DNA of 64,000 nucleotides from Candidatus Chromulinivorax destructor. GTDB lineage: Bacteria; Babelota; Babeliae; Babelales; Chromulinivoraceae. Under the pieces are notes generated by a model, which saw only the letters and a program-made list of their open reading frames with translations, made no database searches and was not told the origin of the DNA. Location of the stretch: assembly GCF_003366055.1 (NCBI RefSeq), contig NZ_CP025544.1, forward strand, positions 62,001 through 126,000, read 5' to 3'. Shown piece after piece: positions 1 through 7,284 of the stretch (position 1 is its first letter; the number at the start of each line of letters is the position of its first letter). The translations under genes and the position numbers were made by a program.

Positions 1-1
1 C

Positions 2-874
2 CATATGAAGCATACATTTATAAAAGAACTAGATATGACGATGAAATATTATTACTCTGATGATCCTGTTTTTTTGTATGTTATGGAACATAAAGATACG
101 AGTATGCCAGATATGGTTCGCTTATGGTTGCATGAATGGAGTAAAACTACAAATAAAGGGGGCTTTTTTCCATTGGATAGAGCTATATTGAATAGTAATA
201 AAATAGCAAGGATGTTGATTGATGCAGGTGTGAATGTTGATATAAAAAATAGATATGGCCAAACTCCTTTGCATCAAGCTATTTTTTATAGTGAGATTGA
301 AATCGTGCAAATGTTGATTGATGCAGGGGCTCGCCTTAATCTTCAAGATGAAAATGGTCTAACTCCATTGCATCTTGCAGTTAGGAATAATTCAACAAAA
401 ATAGTAGCAATGTTGATTGCCGCAGGCGCTAATCTTAGTATCAGAAATAAAGAGGGGAAAACTCCATTATATTCTGCTATAAGTCATAATGAAAAAGAAA
501 TAGCACACATGTTGATTCATGCTGGTGCTCATGTAAATCTTAAAAATAATTATGGTATATCTTTATTACATTTGGCAGCTACACACAATAATGAAGAAAT
601 AGTAAAAATGTTGCTTGCTGCAAGCGCTTGTATTAATCATCAAAATAAAAATGGTCAAACTCCTTTACATTTGGCAGTTAGTAACGATAATACTAACATA
701 GCATTGATGCTTATTCATGCCGGAGCTGATACTTATATTCTTGATAAACATGGCAAAACAGTTGATCAGTTAGATGGTTGCACCAAGATAATAATAAAAT
801 CTATCGTACAAAATCGCGAGAAAAAGCAAAAGAAGATTGATGCTCAAGCTATCGCTCGTCTTAAAAAAAATTAA
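2..874 (+). CDS. ankyrin-repeat protein, 5' partial
   Basis: The C-terminal part of a secreted-type ankyrin protein. The first visible ATG (position 5) aligns with the internal MKDxF segment of the paralogues downstream, and the frame stays open to the window edge, so the true start with its signal peptide lies upstream. The piece begins inside the shared N-terminal domain (DPVFLYVMEHKD, then LWLHEW). Six to seven ankyrin repeats of 33 residues follow (about residues 55-265, TPLHLA and AGA signatures), with a basic tail ending in KKN. There is no CaaX box. A hairpin with a T-tract follows. Ankyrin repeats bind proteins; the target is unknown. Confidence 0.85.
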   Translation, partial: HMKHTFIKELDMTMKYYYSDDPVFLYVMEHKDTSMPDMVRLWLHEWSKTTNKGGFFPLDRAILNSNKIARMLIDAGVNVDIKNRYGQTPLHQAIFYSEIEIVQMLIDAGARLNLQDENGLTPLHLAVRNNSTKIVAMLIAAGANLSIRNKEGKTPLYSAISHNEKEIAHMLIHAGAHVNLKNNYGISLLHLAATHNNEEIVKMLLAASACINHQNKNGQTPLHLAVSNDNTNIALMLIHAGADTYILDKHGKTVDQLDGCTKIIIKSIVQNREKKQKKIDAQAIARLKKN

Positions 875-913
875 AAGCAAAATGTTTTAATCAATATACT
901 ATAAAAAACATTG

Positions 914-945
914 ACCCCGGAATAAAAACTGGGGTTTATTTTTTA
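914..945 (+). terminator. rho-independent terminator
   Basis: A 7-bp stem (ACCCCGG/CTGGGGT, one G-T pair) around an A-rich loop, followed by TTTATTTTTT. It ends the first ankyrin gene and isolates the promoter of the next. Confidence 0.6.
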
Positions 946-970
946 TGGTGATGAGCTATCATACAATAGG

Positions 971-1137
971 TGTACAACGCAAGCAGTCTGTAACTTTTAA
1001 AAAAATAAACAATTCAAAAATAAGAAAAATACAATGATGAAAAGAGTACGAGTATCAGTTTTTTTGATGCTTAGTTTGCACGTAATTAGTGTGTATGCTG
1101 CCCAAGATTTACCCCAAGATGTTGCTCTTGAGCGGCA
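971..1137 (+). repeat. duplicated promoter and signal-peptide block, copy 1
   Basis: This block covers the upstream region, ribosome-binding region and first ~35 codons of the ankyrin gene at 1034. It recurs almost identically at 2045-2211 and with more changes at 3725-3870. The non-coding part (ACAACGCAAGCAGTCTGTA onward) is as conserved as the coding part, so whole gene units with their promoter were duplicated. Confidence 0.85.
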
Positions 1138-1987
1138 AGTTATGATTGATAATGCTGTTAAGAATTTTTCTTATTTGACGCAAGGATTTGATTTTCTACA
1201 GACACAAGGGATTATTGATACAACATTTCATGATTTTTTAGAGCAAAATGTATCACATGATGAACATGAAGATGAAGAGATGAACTTTGATCATGTGATT
1301 ATCCATGCAGAAGATGTTCTTACAAAAAATATGAAGGATAGATTTTTACAAACGCTTGATACTACATTAAAAGAATATAAAAAACTTGATGATTTTAATG
1401 ATCCTGTCTTTTTGTATGTGATGCAACATAAAGATTATGATATGCGCGATATGGTTCATTTATGGTTGTATGAATGGTGTAATACTCAAAATAAATATAA
1501 AGATTTTAAATTGCATACAGCTATTTATCACAAAGAAATACTAAATATTTTGATTGATGCAGGCGTTGACCTTAATGCTAAAGATAGACTTGGCAAAACT
1601 CCATTGCATCTTCTTATTTATAACGGTAATACAAAATTAGTGAGTGTGTTGATAGCTGCAGGTGTTGATCTAAATATTAAAGATAGATTAGGTCAAACTC
1701 CATTGTATGATGCAATTTGGTCGGATAGAATAGAAAAATTTTGTATTTTGCTTGATGCAGGCGTTGATCTAAATATTCAAGATAACGTTGGTTACACTCC
1801 ATTACATTATGCAGCTTTGAAAAATAAGGTAGAAAAAGTAAAAATTTTGATAGCAGCAGGTGTTGACGTAAATCTTCAAGATAAACGAGGTAAAACAGCT
1901 GAGCAATCAAGTAACGATAAAAAAATTAAAGCTATTTTTAAAAAAGCGCATGCATCTCAAGCAAGATCGCACTGCGTAATATCATAA
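1034..1987 (+). CDS. secreted ankyrin-repeat protein with C-terminal CaaX box
   Basis: A predicted secreted ankyrin protein of 317 aa. Residues 1-23 form a Sec signal peptide (basic MMKRVR, hydrophobic core, cleavage near VYAAQ). Residues ~25-150 are the N-terminal domain shared with seven other proteins here (GFDFL, FHDFLEQ, DPVFLYVMQHKD, LWLYEW). Four ankyrin repeats follow (about 158-300), then a basic tail ending in SHCVIS. The last four residues, CVIS, fit a eukaryotic farnesylation box. The gene is a tandem duplicate of the one at 2108: promoter, 5' end and last 65 codons are nearly identical. A role as a host-membrane effector is inference; the ankyrin fold is certain. Confidence 0.92.
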   Translation: MMKRVRVSVFLMLSLHVISVYAAQDLPQDVALERQVMIDNAVKNFSYLTQGFDFLQTQGIIDTTFHDFLEQNVSHDEHEDEEMNFDHVIIHAEDVLTKNMKDRFLQTLDTTLKEYKKLDDFNDPVFLYVMQHKDYDMRDMVHLWLYEWCNTQNKYKDFKLHTAIYHKEILNILIDAGVDLNAKDRLGKTPLHLLIYNGNTKLVSVLIAAGVDLNIKDRLGQTPLYDAIWSDRIEKFCILLDAGVDLNIQDNVGYTPLHYAALKNKVEKVKILIAAGVDVNLQDKRGKTAEQSSNDKKIKAIFKKAHASQARSHCVIS

Positions 1988-2006
1988 ATAACAACAGATT
2001 TTAAAA
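1810..2006 (+). repeat. duplicated 3' gene end, copy 1
   Basis: The last ankyrin repeat, the tail with the CaaX codons and about 20 bp past the stop. It matches 3490-3686 without indels (constant offset of 1680 bp). Confidence 0.85.
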
Positions 2007-2044
2007 TTATGTGTTTTTATAATGGCGAATTACCATGAAGTATG

Positions 2045-2211
2045 TGTACAACGCAAGCAGTCTGTAACTTTTGAAAAAATAAACAATTCAAAAATAAGAA
2101 AAATGCAATGATGAAAAGAGTACGAGTATCAGTTTTTTTGATGCTTAGTTTGCACGTAATAAGTGTGTATGCTGCCCAAGATTTACCCCAAGATGTTGCT
2201 CATGAGCGGCA
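2045..2211 (+). repeat. duplicated promoter and signal-peptide block, copy 2
   Basis: Nearly identical to 971-1137: same spacing and only a few substitutions. It drives the 519-aa ankyrin gene. Confidence 0.85.
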
Positions 2212-3667
2212 AGAGATGATTAAGAATGTTGGTACAAGTCTTCCTTATTTATCGCAAGGTTTTGATTTGCTCAAAGATCAAAATATTGTTGATACAAATT
2301 TTTATGATTTTTTAGAGCAGCATCTATCGCACGATGAACGTGAAGATGAAGAGATGAACTTTGATCAAGTCATTATCCAGGCTGAAGATATTCTTATAAC
2401 AAATATGAAGGATACATTCTTTAAAACGCTTACTACTGCAATAAATTACGATAAACCTCTCGATCAATTTGATGACCCTATTTTTAGACATGTCATGCTG
2501 TATAAAGATAATATGCAGGATATAGTCATTTTATGGTTTAATGAATGGAGCAATATTCAAGAGATGCCTGTTGTAAATCCATTATACCATGCTATTTTGA
2601 TTAATAATGCAGAAATAACAAAAATGTTAATTGATAAAGGTTTTAAGCCTACTATAAAAAATGGTCAGAATCTACTAGTCCATGCTGTTCGCAAAAATAA
2701 TACAGAGATAGTGAAGATGTTGATTGATGCAGGTGCTCAGTTTACTATTCGAGATAAACATGGTTACACTCCATTGGACTATGCTGCTAGTTCTGAAAAT
2801 ACAGAGATATTGAAAATATTGATTTATGCAGGCGCTCATGTAAATATTGAAGATAAAGATAAAAAAACTCCATTACACTTTGCTACTCTTTATAACAATA
2901 ATACAGAAATGGTGAAGATATTGATTCATGCAGGCGCTCATGTAAATATTGAAGATAAAGATAAAAAAACTCCATTACACTTTGCTGCTAGTTCTGAAAA
3001 TACAGAGATAGTGAAAATATTGATTGATGCAGGTGCTCAGCTTAATATTGAAGATAAAGATAAAAAAACTCCATTACACTTTGCTGCTGATTATAATAAT
3101 ACAGAGATAGCGAAGGTATTGATTGATGCAGGCGCTCAGCTTAATATGCAAGATGAAGATGGCAAAGCACCGTTGCATTATGCAATTATTTTCAATATAA
3201 AAAAATTAGTAAAAATGTTGATAGCAGCAGGTGCTGACATAAATATTAAAGATAAAAAAGGTTGGACCCCATTGCATTATGTAGCTTTTTTAGATTTTTA
3301 TAATACAAAAATAGTACGTACGCTTATTAAAAAAGGCGCTGATGTAAATATTAAAGATGAATCTGGAACTACTCCATTACATTGTGCAGTTTACTGCGAT
3401 AATAATGGAGCAAAAAAAGTAAGTATGCTTATTAATGCAGGTGCCGATGTAAATATTAAAAATGAATATGGTTGGACTCCATTATATTATGCAGCTTTGA
3501 AAAATAAGGTAGAAAAAGTAAAAATTTTGATAGCAGCAGGCGCTGACATAAATATTCAAGATGAATCTGGTCAAACAGCAGAGCAAGCAAGTGACGATAA
3601 AAAAATTAAAGCTATTTTTAAAAAAGCGCATGCATCTCAAGCAAGATCGCATTGCGTAATATCATAA
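2108..3667 (+). CDS. secreted ankyrin-repeat protein with C-terminal CaaX box
   Basis: The largest of the first tandem group (519 aa). It has the same signal peptide as the gene at 1034, then the shared N-terminal domain (GFDLL, YDFLEQH, DPIFRHVM, LWFNEW; to about residue 150) and roughly eleven ankyrin repeats (about 155-505). Three central repeats are almost identical at DNA level (near 2837, 2938 and 3043), so the repeat number probably changes by recombination. It ends in SHCVIS, a CaaX-type terminus shared with the gene at 1034. The ATG at 2108 is followed by another at 2111; either could be used. Confidence 0.92.
   Translation: MMKRVRVSVFLMLSLHVISVYAAQDLPQDVAHERQEMIKNVGTSLPYLSQGFDLLKDQNIVDTNFYDFLEQHLSHDEREDEEMNFDQVIIQAEDILITNMKDTFFKTLTTAINYDKPLDQFDDPIFRHVMLYKDNMQDIVILWFNEWSNIQEMPVVNPLYHAILINNAEITKMLIDKGFKPTIKNGQNLLVHAVRKNNTEIVKMLIDAGAQFTIRDKHGYTPLDYAASSENTEILKILIYAGAHVNIEDKDKKTPLHFATLYNNNTEMVKILIHAGAHVNIEDKDKKTPLHFAASSENTEIVKILIDAGAQLNIEDKDKKTPLHFAADYNNTEIAKVLIDAGAQLNMQDEDGKAPLHYAIIFNIKKLVKMLIAAGADINIKDKKGWTPLHYVAFLDFYNTKIVRTLIKKGADVNIKDESGTTPLHCAVYCDNNGAKKVSMLINAGADVNIKNEYGWTPLYYAALKNKVEKVKILIAAGADINIQDESGQTAEQASDDKKIKAIFKKAHASQARSHCVIS
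2837..3090 (+). repeat. internal near-identical ankyrin repeat units
   Basis: Three copies of a ~100-bp ankyrin unit in tandem, sharing the run GAAGATAAAGATAAAAAAAC at about 2848, 2949 and 3048. This degree of identity points to recent expansion and gives a substrate for copy-number change. Confidence 0.8.
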
Positions 3668-3686
3668 ATAACAACAGATTTTAAAA
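3490..3686 (+). repeat. duplicated 3' gene end, copy 2
   Basis: Matches 1810-2006 without gaps, including the CaaX codons and ~20 bp past the stop. Confidence 0.85.
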
Positions 3687-3724
3687 ATAGATGTTTTCAA
3701 GCTAATGAGTTATCATAAAATAGT

Positions 3725-3870
3725 TTTACAACGCAAGCAGTCTGTACCTTTTAAAAAATTAAACAATTCAAAAATAAGAAAGATGCAATCATGAAAAGAG
3801 TACAAGTATCAGTTTTTTTGATGCTTAGTTTGCACGTAATGAGTATGTACGCTGCCCAAGAATTGCCGCA
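3725..3870 (+). repeat. duplicated promoter and signal-peptide block, copy 3
   Basis: The most diverged copy of the block at 971-1137 and 2045-2211. It still covers the upstream region and the signal-peptide codons. Confidence 0.75.
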
Positions 3871-4549
3871 AAATTTGCAACAGAATCGACAAACTATGAT
3901 TGATGATGCTGTTAAAAATTATCCCTGCTTAACACACGGTTTTGATTGGACCCAGTTGTATAGTGAACATTCAAGAGATAATTTAAAAAAAGCATATAAA
4001 TTGATTGATGAAGGTGTAGATGTAAATGTTAAAAATGAATATAATAACACTCCGCTACATAATGCTATCTGGTGTAATAATAAAGAAATGGTAAGCAAGT
4101 TGCTTGTTGTAGGAGCTGATGTAAATATTCAAAATGGAAAAAGTGAAACTCCGTTGCATTGTGCTGCTCGGTATAGTATTACAGAAATAGTAAAAATGTT
4201 GCTTGATCTAAATGCTGATATAAATATTCAAGATCAACGTGGTAGAACTCCATTACATCGGGGAGTTTGGTCTAATAATACAGAAATAGTAAAGATATTA
4301 ATAGCTGCAGGCGCTGATGTAAATATTCAATATCAAGATAAATTTGGTAAGAATCCATTGCATTATGCAGTTTGGAGAAATAATACAGAAATAGTAAAGA
4401 TGTTAATAGCTGCAGGAGCTGATCTAAATATTCAAAATAAATTTGGTAAAACAGCTGAACAAGAAGCTACAACTCAAGAAATGAGAGCAATTTTTGCACA
4501 AGCGGTACAGGAACGGCAAGCAAAATTTAATGTCCAATCTATGGCTTGA
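3791..4549 (+). CDS. secreted ankyrin-repeat protein lacking the shared N-terminal domain
   Basis: A 252-aa paralogue of its neighbours. Signal peptide (MKRVQVSVFL to MYAAQ) and the following ~35 residues match them, up to TxGFDW. The sequence then passes straight into ankyrin repeats (about residues 60-235), so some 100 residues with the FHDFLEQ, YVMxHK and LWLxEW motifs are missing. This is a clean in-frame domain deletion, not a truncation. The C-terminus (VQSMA) lacks the CaaX box. It sits 42 bp before the next ankyrin gene and may be co-transcribed with it. Confidence 0.9.
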   Translation: MKRVQVSVFLMLSLHVMSMYAAQELPQNLQQNRQTMIDDAVKNYPCLTHGFDWTQLYSEHSRDNLKKAYKLIDEGVDVNVKNEYNNTPLHNAIWCNNKEMVSKLLVVGADVNIQNGKSETPLHCAARYSITEIVKMLLDLNADINIQDQRGRTPLHRGVWSNNTEIVKILIAAGADVNIQYQDKFGKNPLHYAVWRNNTEIVKMLIAAGADLNIQNKFGKTAEQEATTQEMRAIFAQAVQERQAKFNVQSMA

Positions 4550-4590
4550 TATAAAAAATTAAAAACATATTAAAAATCAAGAAAATAATT

Positions 4591-5616
4591 ATGAAAAAAA
4601 TACAAATATTAGTTTTGTTAATGTTAAGTATGCAGTCAATAAGTATGTACGCTGCACAAGAATTGCCGCAAAATTTGCAACAGAGTCGACAAACTATGAT
4701 TGATCATGCGGTTAAAAATCATCCCTGCTTAACAGAGAGTTTTGATTTTTTACAAACTCAAAATCTTGTAGATACAAGCTTTCATGATTTTTTAGAGCAA
4801 AATGTATCGTATCATGAAGATTCACATGAGGAGATACAATTTGATCAAGCTATTGTCAATGCACAAGATATTATTACAAAAAATATGAAAATTACATTTT
4901 TAAATAATATGATTCTTGGAATAAGGAAGATTGATCTTGATACATGTGATGATCCTATATTTTTATATGTCATGAAGCATGAAAATGGCCACATGTCTGA
5001 TTTCGTCCGTGTATGGTTGCATGAAACGGGAAACCTATTGAAATTTGCTGCTTATTATGGCAATGCTAAAATAGTACGTATGTGTCTTACTGCAGGTTGT
5101 GATGTGAATGTTCAAGATCAAAATGGTATAACTCCATTAGGTTACATTGCAAAAAATTTTGATTACTGTGGTTCTCATACAAAAATAGTAAAGATGTTGA
5201 TAGCTGCAGGCGCTCATGTAAATATTCAAGATGAATATAGTAACACCCCATTAATGTATGCTGCTTGTTTTAATAATACAGAAATAGTACGTATGCTTAT
5301 CGGTGCAGGCGCTCAGGTAAATATTCAAAATAAATATGGTAGAACGCCATTGCATGAGGCAGCTTTGAAAAATAAGCCAGTAATAGTAAGCATGCTGCTT
5401 GCTGCAGGAGGTAATGTAAATATTCAAAATAAACGTGGTTGGACTCCATTGCATTTAGCTGCTTGTTTTGGTGAGACCGAAATGGTAAATATGTTTGTTG
5501 CTGCAGGTGCTGATGTAGATATTCAAGATAAAGATGGTAGAACAGCTGTGCAAGAAGCTAGAACTTTAAAAATAGAAAATATTTTGAAAAAACAACAAAA
5601 AATAGCTAAGGCGTGA
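4591..5616 (+). CDS. secreted ankyrin-repeat protein
   Basis: A 341-aa member of the secreted ankyrin family. It has a signal peptide (MKKIQILVLL to MYAAQ), the full shared N-terminal domain (GFDFLQTQN, FHDFLEQNVS, DPIFLYVMKHE, VWLHET; to ~150) and about five ankyrin repeats (~150-325). The tail is KKQQKIAKA, without CaaX. The first 50 residues are closest to the gene at 3791, so the two probably arose from one duplication followed by domain loss in the upstream copy. A perfect 18-bp hairpin closes this block of five genes. Confidence 0.9.
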   Translation: MKKIQILVLLMLSMQSISMYAAQELPQNLQQSRQTMIDHAVKNHPCLTESFDFLQTQNLVDTSFHDFLEQNVSYHEDSHEEIQFDQAIVNAQDIITKNMKITFLNNMILGIRKIDLDTCDDPIFLYVMKHENGHMSDFVRVWLHETGNLLKFAAYYGNAKIVRMCLTAGCDVNVQDQNGITPLGYIAKNFDYCGSHTKIVKMLIAAGAHVNIQDEYSNTPLMYAACFNNTEIVRMLIGAGAQVNIQNKYGRTPLHEAALKNKPVIVSMLLAAGGNVNIQNKRGWTPLHLAACFGETEMVNMFVAAGADVDIQDKDGRTAVQEARTLKIENILKKQQKIAKA

Positions 5617-5664
5617 GCTATTGCTTGATTGAAAAAACAACAAAAATTAAAAAAATGTTAATTT

Positions 5665-5705
5665 AGTAAAAGAGAGCGAGTTGTAATAACTCGCTCTCTT
5701 TTACT
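5665..5705. terminator. bidirectional terminator hairpin
   Basis: Perfect 18-bp arms (5665-5682 and 5688-5705) around a 5-nt loop, with A and T runs on the flanks. It lies between convergent genes and can end both. Confidence 0.85.
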
Positions 5706-5710
5706 AAAAT

Positions 5711-6595
5711 TTATTGATTAACCAGCATTGGTCTATCAGTTGCTTTGGTAGCATGCTGAATAGTTGCTATTTTTTCTTGAAGAGTGTTGATATTTTTTTT
5801 AATTTTTTTGATATCGATTGTATCGGGAAGTTGAATTTGCTCAACTGTTTGTAAACCTATAATCATATTATTTAATTTGCTTGCAACGGCATCAACATTT
5901 GTAGCTGTTAAGCCTTGAGTGATTGATTGAAGTGATTGCGCATACTCTTTAATTTGATTTATAATTTGTAGCTTGTTAACAAGATAATCAACTTCTAAGC
6001 GGGTTACAGCAAGTTGCAAACTTAAGCTTGCAGCTTTATCAGAAGATTCAAAAAGTCGCAATGATTGTGCAAGATCATTAACGCCTTGTTCAATCATTTT
6101 AAAATCAGGTTTTTTTGAAGTCAGCATATCTTTTAATTTTTTACATTTTGCATAAAATGAACTGACGTCATTCAGGCTATAAACTATACCATTGAGATCA
6201 ACACCGTCTTGATCTATTTTCATCGTGCCAGATTTTGACAAATTAATTGCGTAAATTCCTGATGGTTTATTTGTTCTATCAGTTACAACCTCGTCATTGT
6301 AGTAAATAATTTGTGGCAAGTCAGATTGCATACGTTTAATCGTAATTTTTTTTATACCACTGTTGTCAAAATTTAGCTTTGGTAAAGGATTGTCGTATTG
6401 ATTAATTCCGTTATCTAAGTTTTTTTGAACATTTAAATTTTCGCTTGGGTTGACTTGTATTGCATACGTTTTTTTTTCTGTATCAATTGTTACGGTTGCT
6501 TGTTGAGACATCAAATTAGTAACCGTTATTGTGCCTGCAGCTACGAATTGAAAATGCATGATAATGGCTAAGAGCATAATTACTATTTTTTTCAT
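5711..6595 (-). CDS. secreted protein of unknown function
   Basis: A 294-aa protein that I do not recognise. Residues 1-20 are a signal peptide (MKKIVIMLLAIIMHFQFVAAG). Residues 20-150 alternate short hydrophobic and polar stretches (TITVTNL, QATVTID, KKITIKR), typical of beta structure. Residues ~155-285 look helical and coiled-coil-like, with Leu/Ile spacing (KLNNMIIGLQTVEQI, KKIKKNINTL). It is transcribed divergently from the gene at 6706 and shares a ~110-bp upstream region with it. A periplasmic or surface location is likely. Confidence 0.75.
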   Translation of the reverse strand: MKKIVIMLLAIIMHFQFVAAGTITVTNLMSQQATVTIDTEKKTYAIQVNPSENLNVQKNLDNGINQYDNPLPKLNFDNSGIKKITIKRMQSDLPQIIYYNDEVVTDRTNKPSGIYAINLSKSGTMKIDQDGVDLNGIVYSLNDVSSFYAKCKKLKDMLTSKKPDFKMIEQGVNDLAQSLRLFESSDKAASLSLQLAVTRLEVDYLVNKLQIINQIKEYAQSLQSITQGLTATNVDAVASKLNNMIIGLQTVEQIQLPDTIDIKKIKKNINTLQEKIATIQHATKATDRPMLVNQ

Positions 6596-6705
6596 AGGAT
6601 TTTTTCCATTTTTATATAAAATCTATAAGCACACGGTAACAAAAACAGTAATTTAAAATCAATGGTCCTGTGTATGATTATTAAAAAATAGATTGGATAT
6701 AATGT

Positions 6706-7176
6706 ATGAAGCAAACTCTCACGGTTATAACTTTTTTTTCAATTTTTTTATGTGTATCGTTCTATGCGCAATCAGAAGAAAATAGACCTGAATGTACGAT
6801 AGAACATGTTGATACTCTTGCAGAGCTTAAGAAACAGTTTGAAAATTATGATACTGAGCAAATTTTTGAGTCTGATGAAGATGATGATTTTAAAATTATT
6901 TTTGATTTAGAAGATATCTATCCACTTGTTGATTACGATACGATTTGTGCTGAATGCGAAATTCAAGATTTTCTTAACAATGCAGTGCTGATAATTGATC
7001 CAATGATTCCCGATGTTCCTCAAGCTCCAGAGTCAGTTGATGTGATTGTTGCACAAGAATATCAAGAAGATGCTCAACATAAAGTTGAAATTGAAGAGAA
7101 CGTCAAAGACGTACCTCGTCCTAAAAAACGTAGTTGGTTTGGTAAGAAATCAAAAAAGAACAAAGTTGCACAATAA
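6706..7176 (+). CDS. secreted acidic protein of unknown function
   Basis: A 156-aa protein with an N-terminal signal peptide (hydrophobic residues 6-20, cleavage near YAQS). An acidic middle section follows (FESDEDDDF, FDLEDIYPLVD), and the last 20 residues are strongly basic (RPKKRSWFGKKSKKNK). No family is recognised. It has its own terminator just downstream and does not appear to be in an operon with proS. Confidence 0.7.
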   Translation: MKQTLTVITFFSIFLCVSFYAQSEENRPECTIEHVDTLAELKKQFENYDTEQIFESDEDDDFKIIFDLEDIYPLVDYDTICAECEIQDFLNNAVLIIDPMIPDVPQAPESVDVIVAQEYQEDAQHKVEIEENVKDVPRPKKRSWFGKKSKKNKVAQ

Positions 7177-7184
7177 CTTGCGAT

Positions 7185-7222
7185 AAAAGTAGCCTATCAG
7201 AAAAACAGGAGCTACTTTTTTA
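7185..7222 (+). terminator. rho-independent terminator
   Basis: Stem AAAAGTAGC/GCTACTTTT followed by T-rich sequence, directly after the gene at 6706. It lies before the chosen proS start. Confidence 0.75.
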
Positions 7223-7284
7223 CTTTTTTCCAGAGCATGCTAAAATTAAAGAAGCTTAAAAATTTTTATCATGTGTGGAGTATT

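Noticed and set aside
968-3870. Regular repeats considered as a CRISPR array
   Set aside because: The repeats are gene-sized, include promoters and coding sequence, and have no short unique spacers.
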